Source of the DNA: Pardosa pseudoannulata
Taxonomy: Eukaryota; Arthropoda; Arachnida; Araneae; Lycosidae
Assembly (NCBI GenBank): GCA_032207245.1
Contig: CM063509.1
Coordinates: forward strand, 3,804,297-3,868,296
Direction: 5' to 3'
DNA length: 64,000 bases
Part shown: positions 22,712 through 36,000 of the stretch, piece by piece
Position numbering within the stretch: the stretch's first letter is position 1
Layout: every line of letters begins with the position of its first letter
Program-made: the position numbers and the translations under genes
The notes under the pieces: generated by a model
The model's database searches: none
The model's input: only the letters and a program-made list of their open reading frames with translations
Told to the model about the DNA's origin: nothing

Positions 22712-24168
22712 CCAAATTAACAATTTCTCAGTTTAATATCTTTGAGTTCCTTGCTAATGGCATATCTTTCTGACAAATACCATACACTCGGCCTATTATT
22801 CTTTATGAAATTTTTATTCACTAAACATTTATCCCATTGATCTGAGCTGAGAATCTTATATATTTTGTTAAAACATTAATACTAGAACACACATTTCAAC
22901 TTTGAAGTATATCACTTATCTACTTAGAATTACATTTTGTTTTCCATACTTGCCAAAACTTTTATACACTGACATCTGCAAAACTTTATTACAAATATCA
23001 AGATTAGTTGATTTTTAAAAGCACAAGTAATTGTGAAAACTAATTGTAAATATTAAATGTTTCATACATTCTTTATATGTAATAAAACATATTATATAAT
23101 TTTTAAATAAAATATCATTTTAGAACACAAATCTAACCTAAATTTCTATTTTAATATCTATTTAGCAATATCAGTAAAATATTTTAAAATTATTAAACTG
23201 ACTTACTTAGCTCTAATTATTAAGAAAATTGATATTTTTTCAGTATTCCGAATTTTTTAAAAAGTAGTACTTACGGCTATAACTCTTCTTTTAATTTTAA
23301 ACACATTTATTTTACAACACGATACAAATATTAAGTAGGGATATTTACAGGATAAAATTGTAGAGTACAATTCACAATAAATATAAAATTACTTTTGTAG
23401 TAACCGCACACTAGATAACGTGTTATTTAGTCTATGGGAGTAAATAATTGGAACTTTCGGGTTTTCTCCGGAAATTTATTAAACGGGATTGATCACTAAT
23501 TGGTCGAATTTGAAACACTGCCCAGCATGAATATATCGAATATATGAAGGAATATATCGATACATTTCAATTTGGAATTGTCAATCTTCAATGCCACTCA
23601 TTGTTTTATACAATACCAGAAAAGAGCAGATTAGTAACGATTATTAATAATCTGCTGACAACAGTAAATAATAATTTTTTTTTTATTTACCTTGCAGGAA
23701 AATTTTCCATGCCAAGGTAAACTTTCTTAGGACTCCTTTCACGCCAAATTTGGTTTCTCCAAATTTAGGGGCTTGATTCCATTTATTTTGTTAATTGTAT
23801 CATTTTCTAAAAGTCTTTGTCTTAATAAACAATTTTAAGTTATAAGTATAATTATTTTATTTTTTTATTGTTATTTCCTGTTCATTTTTTTGTTCTATGT
23901 GCAATACATGTGGTATTTTTTGGGGAAGGAACAAAGTACTAAGGCACTTGCGCCAAAACACTAACTTGCATCCCTACTACCAAATATAGAGGATATATAT
24001 ATATATGTGTGTGTGTGCTTTATGTCTGTAGCATATACTCTGTAGAATAACTTACAGAGGCCCACGAGGCAATGGTGCAACTGGACTCTGTGGGTCGAGC
24101 ACTCTAATCCACTAACATAAAAGAGACAACGAACGAAAAATAAACAGCTAAAGAGGAAAGAAAGAGAT
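22712..24168. repeat. Tandem duplication unit 2, orphan promoter/exon copy
   Basis: Near-identical to 21228-22686, including the GTAAGT donor (23269-23274) and TATCGATA (23555-23562). It has no zinc-finger exon of its own. It could act as an alternative first exon or promoter for copy A, or be an assembly duplicate. Confidence 0.9.
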
Positions 24169-24700
24169 AATAGGGTGTATTTGTGAGTTCAAAACACAAA
24201 AATCTAGAGAGTAGAAATTTTAGAGATAGAAAACATGAAATATTTTTCTGGCCACGGACATCCGTACTCTGTGACAACGAGAAGTGGTACGATTGCTTTT
24301 CTTATTCCGAGCTATTTAATCGGCCAGGAGAGAACTAATCAAATTAATAGGATTCGACCAATAAAATTTCTCAGAATATGTGGATGGAAAATGTATATGA
24401 TTGCTTGATAAAGTAATCTACAGAATAAAAATGTCCATCTTTATACAGATGTACTGTAACAAAGAAAAAGGTACAGATGCGATATTTACACTCTGGATTT
24501 TGTTGCCAAATTTGGCGAGTGGATCCATTTCCATGAGTGGATCGGGACAGCCAATGAGGAATTTTCACGTTTTCTAATTTTAATTTTAAAAGACAGAAGA
24601 GAAAAAAGTAAGCAGGACAGTACCTATTTTTCTTTCATTTGGGGGCCTAATGAGTGATTTCTAGTGGGTTTTATAGCGGACTCTTTAACGTGACTGTCTT
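24169..24700. repeat. Dispersed repeat remnants
   Basis: 24169-24290 resembles 59330-59430 (GTGAGTTCA, ATCTAGAGAGTAGAAA.TTTAG, GGACATCC.TACTCTG). 24553-24690 is close to 40970-41100 (CAATGAGGAATTTTCACGTT and GGGGGCCTAATGAGTGATTT). 24695-24700 shows the uninterrupted form (CTCTTTAACGT) of the site entered by the young Copia. No gene. Confidence 0.7.
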
Positions 24701-26600
24701 AAATTTATTAACTTAGAAACAGGTCTGAAATTACTCATAAATTTTTGTGTGTAAAGTATTAAGTGTTCTTCAAAGCGTATTATAAATAAAAATACTTTCA
24801 TCATGCACCGAGAACCCTTACGATACATGACACCCCCTTAACCCAGTGGGAAAAAAGAGTAAAGTCATTCCCAACTGTCGTTACCATAGTTACACATGGT
24901 CATGTGACCTTGAAGTGCCTATAGAGTTTACACAGAGTATAATATAGTACTGAAAGTTATATTTTTTAAGTTAAAAGTTGTCAGCAATTCTTTAAGACTA
25001 TAAAATTATTTTGACATTCTTCAATGTTAGTAGAAAGTAAGTTGTCTAACCTTTAGCATATTTTTCCCCCTAAAATTTCCATTTAAATCCTATTTAATTC
25101 ATGACCTCTTCTATTCGTCCTTCCTTATAATTAATCAAAACAGTTTTAAATTCTTTTAGAATGTTTTTAATGATTATATACATTTCTTGCATCATCATTG
25201 TTGTAATGTACTTACAACCATAACACCAATGTTCGGTTACAAGGGGGAAACACAGTAACAATACAATACTTTATATTGAGATTCATACATTTATTCTGTA
25301 CATTCATTTACAAATTGCTTCTTGGTTATCATATATCATAATCCTCAATTATTTATGTCTTATATTTACACCATAATTATTACAATTCTCCTTATAACGT
25401 GTAATTATTGAATTACAAGATTAAATCAATTAATAGAGGCCTAACTGACTGTAAATATTATTTTATCTTTACCTCCATTAAAGGCACGGGACAAGTCGGT
25501 GGTGGTGCGTGGGGCTTAGATTGTTGTTCCACTTCTCTCGAATCCCGATTTCAACCCCTCTCCTTAGCTTCGTTTCCAAACTCCTTACCTCGGTTTTAAC
25601 GCCCCTTTTTCTTCTTTTCCAATCGCTTGTTTCGGGAAATTTTACCACATCTGCACCCCCTTCATGAGTGCAGGTGGGCTCATTAAAGTAGCCCCTTTTG
25701 TGCAAGCTGACATTTTTTAGCCCCTGCTCCCATAACTCACGGTTACATCTCTGTGCGAGCTTGACTGTTACACTGCCATTCAGGTGATCTATACCTTCTC
25801 TGCAGGGATCCCTAAACTAGACGTGCACAATTGGAGTCCTAAGTTCCTCCAGGAAATTTCTCCCACAGCTGTGCATGCATGTGCAGACCTTCGTGGGAAA
25901 ATATTAATTAAAATTTCCCCTTAAATCCTATTTAATGTATGACCTCTTCTATTCCTCATTCCTTATGGTTAATCAAAACAGTTTGAAAATCTTTTATAAT
26001 GTGTTTAATGATAACACACATTTCTTGTAACATCATTATAGTTTAATTTTTAACCAAAGTTTGATTCGAAAAATTTCCAAGAAATTCTAACGATTCATAC
26101 TAAAAGATGATCAAATTAACACAAAAAATTATACTTACAATTTATCTTAACTATCTACATCATACTTTTTCTTTGTTTCTACAGTCTGAGAGTACATATT
26201 TCAATTTTCATATTTAAGTCTCAGTTTTAGCATTTTAAATTATATAAAATTGACAAAAGCTGATAAAGGTTTTAGAGTAAATTTTTAATTAGAGTGATAC
26301 ATATTCCAAAGTTAGAAAATAAAAATATTAAAGTAATGTATAAAGAAATATCAAAATGCATTTTACTGACCATTTTTCATTTCGAGATATGTTTTTCTAG
26401 TAAAGAAGAAGAAATATGCAACAGTCAATGTAAGACAATTATTTTATGTATGAAAATAATTTTTATTTACAGTAAAAAAGCAAAATGTTACAATACATAT
26501 TCATACATTTTTGGTTTATGAATGACTGATGAGATCATGACTAAAACAGAAGGGTGTGGCTTTATGCTTTATGATTCCCAGTTCTTGAATCCACTACAGA
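24701..26600. other. Non-coding, duplicate of 12890-13760 with an insertion
   Basis: 24940-25200 matches 12890-13225 and 25905-26580 matches 13095-13760. About 130 bp (13095-13225 equivalent) thus occurs on both sides of the 25201-25904 insertion. No genes seen. Confidence 0.65.
25202..25747 (-). mobile_element. Possible solo LTR
   Basis: On the minus strand it starts TGTAACCG and ends ATTACA, with AATAAA near the 3' end (about 25296-25301). It is richer in GC than its surroundings and absent from the paralogous stretch at 13225. No matching target duplication is visible, so this is tentative. The open frames inside (25408-25705) match no domain I know. Confidence 0.4.
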
Positions 26601-27375
26601 TTTCACATTAAGTAAAAGATTTCACATTGATGAGTATGAAGTTAAGCATCTAACATGCAATTCTGAGAAAATGTTTCTTTTTTACCTGCAAGTAATAAGG
26701 TCTCTCAAAACTATGGGTATGACTAACTTTTGAGTAAAATTTAGAATGATATGCATTGAAATAGGTTTCCCTGATTAATAGGATTTAACTGTTAAGGAGA
26801 GTAAAATTAAATGCAACATATCTCTTAACTACTAGCTATAACACTTATTTTAGAGCTTCTTCACAAACAGATTAATACACAAAATACAGGCATCATAATA
26901 TCCGCAGAAAAGCAGCACAACAATTTGTGAATGAATAAATAGTTACCTAACAAAACCATGGATAACTGATAAAATGATGAACATTATCATTCATAATTTA
27001 TTAAGATTAACCATGATTAAGTCTGAATCAAGCAGTGTCAAATACATTTTAAGGTTGTTGATTCCACCACAAACCCAATAATTTTGAGCATGCCAATCAG
27101 CACTGAAGGACATTATGAGTAAAAAGATTTCTTATACCTGTTGCAAGCTTTACTGTCTTTCAGCAATATGTGTATCAAGTTAAACATTCAAACGTGACGA
27201 AGTCTTTACGCAGAAAACATAAGATGGAAGTGGAGATAAACATTTAATACGTATTTTTTAAAAATAATTTCTTACATATGCTGCAAACAAATGGTTTCTT
27301 CTGAAAGTGAGAATGAAGATAAATATGGAAGCTCCATTTTGGAGAAAAGGATTCATTACATATACAGTCAGTACT
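26600..27375 (-). pseudogene. Decayed C2H2 finger remnants downstream of copy C
   Basis: On the minus strand, 27240-27375 reads CNESFSPKWSFHIYLHSH..KKPFVCSICKKLFF, a recognisable finger and the start of the next. 26620-26700 reads MFSQNCMLD..L.THQ. Stops and shifts are frequent. They extend the fossil array seen at 28090-28335 and lie on the same strand as copy C. Confidence 0.6.
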
Positions 27376-28089
27376 GGCTATATGATGTTTTCTAAAGTTC
27401 CATCTAACTTAATAGGGAACATGTGTTACAGCACATCACTTATACAGTCGTTTTCTTTTCTTGTTACCGGTTATAGGGTCAGTTTCATGTTTTCAACAAG
27501 TTTCCATTTTTTTTGTTTTTTTAAGTCAGCGCAAAATCGGAAAGGACCTGAATTCAAGCCTTTATTTCCCTCCCTTTCTTGTTTGTGTAGACATCATCTT
27601 TCTCAGTTCTCTTGGCCCCCAACAAGACATCTGTCTGTTTATGGGTTAAAGTTATCTCTCCCTACTTAAGTTGAAATGGAGACCAAAGAAAGGAAAATTT
27701 TGTTGCATTTGGATCCTACGTCACGAATAAGAACGTTCACTTTTTAATGATGGCTTTGAAAAGAAAGAATTTACTATTAGCTGCCAAAAATGAATTGATT
27801 GAAAATTGAAAAAAAAAATCTAATCTTTCAAAGGCTGTTTTCATCAAAGCCAATTCAATACCTCGGACGACATGAAACAACATTTTAGCTGCCAAACTTG
27901 GGTCCTCAAGTGTTGAAATCGGTGATCAAGAAAGACGTGCTTGTCACCTTATGAGAATGTGGATAAGGCTCTTCTGTTATGGGTTAAATATGCACGGTAT
28001 ATGCACTATAGGGTTGTATTGTTCCACATATAGGGTCAGCCCTCTTATAGTTTTGTGGACCGCTGAGCTGACCCTATAACAAATACAGA
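27376..28089. other. Non-coding, left part unknown
   Basis: 27376-27704 has an open frame (27307-27669) without any known domain, probably chance. From about 27705 it is paralogous to 16430 onward. Confidence 0.45.
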
Positions 28090-28335
28090 CTGTACTACAA
28101 GCATATGATTTCTCTCCAACGAGGAAACAAAAATTAATATTGAGCTTACCTTTCTTAGAGAATGATTTTGTACATAGATTCATGAATATGGTTCCAGTGG
28201 GGGACCAAAAATGACTATCACAGTGGCTTTTACTATAGAATCACTTCACAGACTGAAAAGAAACAGATTCTCTCCACTGTGGGAACAAAGATAATATTTA
28301 AGCTGTATTTATGAGAAAATGCTTTATTATACACA
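28090..28335 (-). pseudogene. Fossil C2H2 fingers downstream of ZNF copy C
   Basis: Paralogous to 16830-17067. The readable piece MNLCTKSFSKKGKLNINF (28130-28183) keeps the CTKSFS.KG finger phrase. The rest is broken by stops. Confidence 0.75.
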
Positions 28336-28343
28336 GTGCAAAC

Positions 28344-29135
28344 CAGGGTTGGCATGATTTAAATCAGTTGATTTTTTTTAAATCATTGATTTAAATCATT
28401 TTTTTTAACACTTCTTTTCAAACCTATATTCCAAAGACAGAAGAATTGGGAATCCGTCAGCACAGTAATACCAATAAGTAAATAGTGTCAATAGATAGCA
28501 TGTGTTTTCCAACAATTGAGGGGTTGTTGTCAGAAAGTATTTAGTAGGGGTATTAGAATTATGTATTATGACAGGTGGAATTCATGTTATGTAATGGAAG
28601 GTAAAAAGAATATTACAGAACTTGAAATCTAGTTAGTCTACCGAATAACAACAGCCATGGCTTCATCTGCCGGAATGGAAAGACAGCTTTATTCTTTTGG
28701 TATTGTTCATTCTACCCTTCGTAACCAATTAGGAGTGAATAATGCATCAAAGCTAGTGTTTTTATTGAAACAAATCCATAATTTGTTGCCTTAAAAAAAT
28801 AATTGGGATTTTTTAAAAAGTAGTTTGCATTAAAAGAATATTTAATTTGTTCTTTAAATTTACATATTATTTAGTTTGCACTATCCAAATACAAAATAAT
28901 GAATTGCATTAAGATTAAAAAATATATATTTAATTTTAGGTAATCAGAGTGTAGAATATACTAGATATATAAGATGTTACTTCTTATAACAAACTATTCT
29001 ATTATGTTGCAAAAAATAAATAAATAAATAAAAACAACAAATAAAATAAGTATTTAGAAAAAATCAAAGAAATCAGATTTAAATAAAAAGAAATCTAATT
29101 TAAATCAAATAAATCTGATTTTTTTTCCAACCCTG
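28344..29135. mobile_element. hAT-type MITE at the 3' end of ZNF copy C
   Basis: CAGGGTTGG inverted ends with GTGCAAAC (28336-28343) and GTGTAAAC (29136-29143) flanks, the same insertion as at 17076-17892. Because both copies carry it at the same spot with the same one-base TSD difference, it predates the duplication. Confidence 0.88.
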
Positions 29136-29146
29136 GTGTAAACATA

Positions 29147-29953
29147 TCATTTTCCCCTAGCGTGAGAGCGAAGATGGGTATCTAAGTGACCTTTTCTAAA
29201 AAATGCTTTATTACATAAACTACAAGCATATGGCCTCTCTCCAGTATGTGAACGAACATGAATATCTAAGTCACTTTTTATAGAATATGCTTTCTGGCAT
29301 ACATTGCAAGCATATGGTTTCTCCCCAGTGTGAGTACGATGATGAACATCAAGCATGCCTTTTACAGAAAATGATTTGGTACATACACTACAAGCATATG
29401 GTTTTTCCCCAGTGTGAGAACGAAGATGAATAGTAAGCTTACCTTTTTCTGAAAAAGCTTTGTTACATAAATTACAAGGATATGGTTTTTCCCCAGTGTG
29501 AGAGTGAAGATGAGTATCTAACTGATATTTTCTAGAAAATGCTTTATGACATACAGAACAGGCATACGGTTTCTCTCCAGTATGACAACGGAGATGAATA
29601 TATAAGTTGTGATTCCTAGAAAAGGATTTCGTACATACATTGCAAGCATACGGTTTTTCCCCAGTGTGAGAACGAGTATGAATATCTAAGTGGTCCTTTC
29701 TAGAAAATGCTTTTGTACATACATTGCACACATATGGTTTTTCCCCAGTCTGTGTACAAAGATGAAGTATTAAGCTTTGTTCTAGAGAAAATGATTTGTT
29801 ACACACATTACAAATAAATAGTTTTTCTTCAGTGTGTGTAAGAAGATGAGCCCCTAAAGTACTTTCAGAAAATGATTTCTTACAAACACTACATGTAAAT
29901 GGGCTTTCCTTACAGTCTATGGAACTTAAGTGATCCAATGTACTTTTATCCAT
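29147..29953 (-). CDS. C2H2 zinc-finger protein, 9 fingers (copy C)
   Basis: 268 residues, [11 protein letters not shown] start identical to copy A. It has nine fingers with TGEKPY linkers and is exactly three 28-residue units shorter than copy A. Fingers 1-3 match copy A, including the His-to-Gln change in finger 2 (HLCTQ). Finger 4 onward differs in helix residues (SRNHNLYIH against [18 protein letters not shown] against SRKNHLDTH). Finger 9 has AFFRKGHL where copy A has AFSRKGHL. It also ends ...HARGK at a stop within a former linker. It is probably a nuclear DNA-binding protein with a target different from copy A's. The predicted 5' exon is at 32845 onward, and its putative promoter is interrupted by the 3.5-kb element at 33056. 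Whether it is still expressed cannot be seen. Confidence 0.9.
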   Translation of the reverse strand: MDKSTLDHLSSIDCKESPFTCSVCKKSFSESTLGAHLLTHTEEKLFICNVCNKSFSLEQSLILHLCTQTGEKPYVCNVCTKAFSRKDHLDIHTRSHTGEKPYACNVCTKSFSRNHNLYIHLRCHTGEKPYACSVCHKAFSRKYQLDTHLHSHTGEKPYPCNLCNKAFSEKGKLTIHLRSHTGEKPYACSVCTKSFSVKGMLDVHHRTHTGEKPYACNVCQKAYSIKSDLDIHVRSHTGERPYACSLCNKAFFRKGHLDTHLRSHARGK

Positions 29954-32838
29954 ATCAACAACAAACAGAATTCTAATACACCTATATTAATTTTTTTCAA
30001 GGTACTTTTAGTGGAGATACTGTTTTAAAAATATTTAAAATAGTATATTAGTTCACATCCCATTTTTTTTTCGATTTAACAATTTTCATTTCAAGTATTA
30101 TATACATATATATTTTTTAAAACATTCTTGATTACGAGACTCGTACCTTCAATAAGATAGTCCAACTATAACGCAGATGACAAAGATTAATCTTCATTTT
30201 TAGTTCTTTAACATGTTAATTAAAAGAAATATGGACTTCTTTATAAGATCTGATGAACTTGCTTAAAAATTCTCTCATAAAAGAACTTACATACTAAAGT
30301 TTTACAAACATCTTCCACTCAAGTATAAAGTTCCTTGTATCAATATGACATTCTGTTGAACTGTCAAGTACTGTTTATAGAGAAATGATCTAAGAGATAT
30401 GCAACCTGCAAAGTAATACAGAAAAGGTATAGTACAAGTCTTGTCTAAATGATCTTTTTCAATTATTATTACTATTTGGGAGAAGCAAAGAATAATTTGG
30501 ACACTGGTAAACTGGTATATAATTGTTTCAAATTAGTGCATAAAACAGTTTATGTTATGTAATCTTTGATTAATTCAACTCGTTCTAAATAAAGAGCTTT
30601 ATGTTTATGAAGTGTTGGAAACTGATTGGGCGAATGAGTAAAATTTAAAGTCTTTTAACAATCACAATTATTTTTATTATTCTTTCTTGGAATTTCGTAA
30701 CTGTTTTATTTAAAGTAAAAGAAATTTCAATTTTAGTGCAGAAATATTGGTGAAGCTCTTAGTAAGTAAATTTTAAAAAATGTTACACATAATAGAAAAC
30801 AATCATTATTCAGAGTGAATCTTTGCAAAAATTCATTGTGACATGAATTTAGGAGTTCAACTTTCATAAGTATTAAGATTTCCAAAGGTGAAGCAGGTAT
30901 TGAGATTCAAAGGAATTTTATTTAGTCATCAAAGATTCTGAAGGATGTCAGTTCTTTGTTTACTTTAGCTTTAACTATAAGTCTTAACTATATTGAAAAA
31001 TGAATAAAGCAACATTTAGTAGTTTTACACGTAGTAAATGACATATATAATACTCCTCTTTAAAAGAAAAATATTAAATATTTATGAAGCATTATTACCA
31101 GTTAGTCACTGAAAATAATTTTTAAAAATTAGGAACAGTCTTTCCTGGACTTTCCCATGTACACATAAAAGAAATTAGTTTAATATTGCACCATTTTGAG
31201 GACGTACAATATTCTCTTATTCAGTTTGTACTATCCAATACAAAATAATGGAATGTATTTAGATTAAAATTTATATATTTAATTTTAGGTAATCAGTGTG
31301 TAGAATATACTAGATAGATAAGATGTTACTTCTTATAAAAATTATTTTATGTATATTGCAGAAAACATAAAAGCAAAAATTAAAATTGGTATTCAGAAAA
31401 AAAAAATCAAAGAAATCAGATATAAATTTTAAAAAATCTGATTTTTTTTCCAATCTTAATGAAGGCACACCATGTTGAATTAACTAGAAAAATGAGATTT
31501 TATTACCTACCATATCAGATTTTAACAACTCTCGAAACTGATTATAAAATTAACACTTCTAATTTGTTGTCCTATCTACCTTACTTTATGTAATTTTATG
31601 ATTATGCATAATATGTCATGCTTGAGTGTTTCGCAATTGCTAATATTTAGACAATAAACATTATAAACAAATTACAAACATTAATATTTTGTAATATAAT
31701 TAGATAAATTAAGTCCAATAAATTAATCAACTTAATTTCTTTTACATATACACAGAAAAAAAATATTACCATTTCCTCAATTATTAACTGACAAAATGAA
31801 AATTATTTTAATTACAAAATTGCATTTAAAAATGAATTTTTTAAAAATAGTATGTTGAAAATTTGGTAATTGGGCAAATCACTAATCCATAGATCAAAAT
31901 CACACAGATTTGACCACAGACTCTTACATAATTTTTAATAAAATGGGCTATAATATTTAACACTAATAACAGAATTCAACTTTGGAATGCATATTTATTC
32001 TGGTCTATTTAAGATTAAAATTAATTTTCCTCTATATTCTAATATACTAAAGATTCTAAAAATATTAACCCTCCCTTTTGGGGCCTTAATAAAGATTCAT
32101 TTTTTATGATCAATTAAGATTCAATAACAATGATTTGCCTCTTTTTTTCTATACTTTTGGTATCAATAAAAGAATGATTTCATTGCAATATTAAATAATA
32201 AGTCTTATTATTTTGTATATGTAATACAAAATCAAATTATCATGTAATTGTAATCAAAAATAACATTCTCCAAAAAAAACCCAAATTAACAATTTCTCAG
32301 TTTAATATCTTTAGTTCCTTGCTAATGGCATATCTTTCTGACAAATACCATACACTCGGCCTATTATTCTTTATGAAATTTTTATTCACTAAACGTTTAT
32401 CCCATTGATCTGAGCTGAGAATCTTATATATTTTGTAAAAACATTAATACTAGAACACACAGTTCAACTTTGAAGTATATCATTTATCTACTTAGAATTA
32501 CATTTTGTTTTCCATACTTGCCAAAACTTTTATATACTGACATCTGCAAAACTTTATTACAAATATCGAGATTAGTGGATTTTTAAAAGCACAAGTAATT
32601 GTGAAAACTAATTGTAAATATTAAATGTTTCATACATTCTTTATATGTAATAAAACATATTAGCTAATTTTTAAATAAAATATCATTTTAGAACAGAAAT
32701 CTAACCTTAATTTCTATTTTAATATCTATTTAGCAATATCAATAAAATATTTTAAAATTATTAAACTGACTCACTTAGCTCTAATTGTTAAAAAAAATTG
32801 ATATTTTTTCAGTATTCCAAATTTTTTTAAAAAGTCGT
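29954..32838 (-). other. Predicted intron of ZNF copy C
   Basis: Aligned along its length with 18963-21784. No coding signal. It contains a stretch at 30640-30750 not present in copy A and a MITE half copy at about 31210-31460. Confidence 0.55.
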
Positions 32839-33055
32839 ACTTACGGCTATGACTCTTCTTATAGTTTTAAACACATTTATTTTACAACACAAGACAGAGA
32901 TTAAATAGGGATATTTACAGGATAAAGTTATGAAGTACAATTCACAATAAATATAAAATTACTTTTGTAGTAACCACAGACTATATACCACGTTACTTAG
33001 TCTATGGTCGTACTGCAACTGAACTTTCGGGTTTTCTCCGGAAGTTTACTAAACG
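32839..33055 (-). promoter_or_regulatory. Predicted 5' exon of ZNF copy C, promoter truncated
   Basis: Donor GTAAGT on the minus strand at 32839-32844 and the CTCCGGAA block near 33036-33043 are kept. The sequence then breaks at 33055. The rest of the promoter block, with TATCGATA, reappears only at 36557. Confidence 0.45.
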
Positions 33056-36000
33056 AGGAGCTTCTGCACAGTGAATCGGTACCCAGCTATGTGCGCATGC
33101 TCGCGGACTTACCCGTATTTTTATGTCGTTTTCTACCTATTCTGCTCTAATCTATTTCGGTACCGATTCACCGAAAGATGCTGTGGCAACCCTTGATACA
33201 CTTGGCATAGCAAATGCCATAATAGTAACCATATTGGCAACGTCAAATTATTAGCCAAACTGTCGCCATGAATTGTGTGTTTATATAGCTGATGATTAAA
33301 TGCCGGATATCTAAGTTTTGTCGATGAGATCAGAAGATTTATCTAAAGTTTTATTAAGTACTTTATTTATAGATCAGATTGAAAGGCAGAATATGGTAAA
33401 ATCTTTTAACAACGGTCAGTTTTTTATAAATTCATGCTAAAAAGGCGGAATAAATGTGCTGTTTCCTGTTATTTGTCTTAGAGTTTTAAGAAACTGACTG
33501 AATGCTACTTCAGGTCCCAAGAATTTCAGATAAGTAGTAAAATTAATATAGTATTAATAAAAGTGGGTTGTATTAAAGTAAGCAAGATATTCTACATAAT
33601 AATAGCATTATTGCATATATTTCATGTGTAATTGTATGTATGGTGTTTTTATTTAATTTCCTGTTATTTGAGATTGTGGATGTTATCTCTATGGTATAAC
33701 TATATAATAACTATATAATATATGCTATATCTATATAATATGGTATAACTATATAATAATAATAATATAGTTATGAGATAACTATATAATAATAATCTCT
33801 TTATTAATAATGTAATGTACACAGTTGTTTTGATGTAATTTATTCCAAGGTTCACAGCTGTATTTCTTTAGATTTCTGTAAAGTTTTACAACTTAATGTC
33901 GGGAGTACTTAATATAATATAAATCTAAAACCTAAGTCTTAAAATCTAAGTAATACCATTTAGTTTTACCTCTTAAATTTAAAATTTTAATATTATTTTC
34001 AAATTTGTAAGTTCAATGTAATTATAAAAGTAAAAAGTTTAATCTTGCAAACCTGATACATTTTGTTTATATAATTTATTCAAAATGACTGAAATGTAGT
34101 TTAATAAACCAACAGTAACTTATTCCAAAATTATTACAAATTATGAACTTTTCTAATTTATTTTCTCAAGTATATCATTAAAAAATTAAAATTCAGAGCT
34201 TTGAAAAATATTGTAAGTAAAAATTCTAGTTTTATACACTACCTATAAGCTTCTGTGTGTATAACTTACAAAGATTAGAAGATGGTGAAGATAATTTGTG
34301 TGAAAATAATTCTGAGAAATATATTAATTTATAAAAGAAAAATACCAGAAATCATTTTTCTCTTTTCAGTAGTATAAAATTGTATCTGTAATATTATTTT
34401 AGCATTATTTTGAAAGGTGACCTAAGTAGTGAATGGGATAAAATATTTTCAATATTTGCTTCAATGAAATATATATATTATTTATACATATGACAATATT
34501 AATAATATTTTATTTCATATATTTTCGCAAGACTAAATCTTTTTGTGAAAAAAAAAGAGCTAAATGAAACTAATTCAAGTAATATGGGAAATATAAATTA
34601 TTATAATAGGATTTATGATTTGTAAACTGTTTAACTGTAAAACTGTATATTGAAAAGTATTATCAAATTCAACTCTGAATTTCTTTGGAGTTGGTCTGTT
34701 TTATAGATAAGTATTATTCTGAATAAAGTCTAGTGAAGGCTATATTATTAAACTATCAGCAATTTATTATCGTACTTTTTTATATCTTTGCTCTTTTTCA
34801 GTTAGTTTCTCATTTTACTGAACTTTATTCTGGAAAATTTACTATTTCCTTTTTCATAAAGTATTTCTTTTCTTCCTTGTAAAATATTTATAGTATATAT
34901 TTCTAATGATCAAGATATATATTGGCCAAATTTATTTCTGAAATAATTCAAAATTGTATTTTGTGAAGATATTATTTTAGTTATTTTAATGCTTAAAATG
35001 TTTTGACAATGGAAAAGCTAGATGAATACTTGATAAATACTGCTATAAAGAATATAAGCAGTATTTATTTGAGTGTTTTTTTGGCTATAAAAATTCAAAG
35101 CAGTGTTCACACATTTATTATTTTATATTATTTCGTTATTTTTATTTTGTCAACTTTGAAATGTGAACCATATTAATTAAAAATTTGCTATCTATTCAAT
35201 TTCCCTTTTTTTTGGATTTTTATAACAAAGTATCATAGAGGAGAGCTAATTTAAACTGCTGAACTGAAAACTAATTGTAAAATATGTAAGACTACAGAAA
35301 AGAAAAAAAATTATATTATGACTGTGGATAATTTGTTAAATTGTCAGTATAATTATTTTTGCCAATCTCATATTTGTATAAACTATTATGATTTCTTGAA
35401 ATTTTTCTAATCAGATATTAAAAAATCATATAACTTAAAATTTTGTAATCATTAAAAAGCATTCAAAAAGTATTTGAAACTATTTTACATAATATTTAAT
35501 AAGTAACGTTAATATGTAAAGAATGAGTAATACAATAGAAAATGTTACAAATAAAATATGTGGTAAGTAGAAATGTTAATTAGTATTTACATTCTTAAAA
35601 GTTTAAAAAAAAGGTGAATGTACATTAACAGAGTTGCTTCATTGAATAAAGACAAAGAAAATATATTAAAAGTTGAACATTTGTTTTCCACAACTGTTCA
35701 AAACCATAAAAATAATTTCATAATTTTTAACTTAATTATATCATATGACAAGTTGAACTCTTGTGTAGTTTCTATGGCATTTAAATTGTAGTATAAGTTC
35801 CTCTGTCAAGTGTGCATAACATTATGCAAATCTACTGAATTCAATTTCTAGCTAATAAGTTGCTTTTAAATAAATTGAAAGTAAAACAAAGATCATGATG
35901 ATTGAAATATATTTTTTGAATACAGTAAAATATTGACACAATGTATATAATGTTAAATTTAAAAATAAATTAAATCTAAGCATGCTAAATTAATGAATAA

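Noticed and set aside
27307..27669. 120-codon open frame
   Set aside because: No recognisable domain, hydrophobic low-complexity composition, and it partly overlaps a decayed zinc finger on the other strand.
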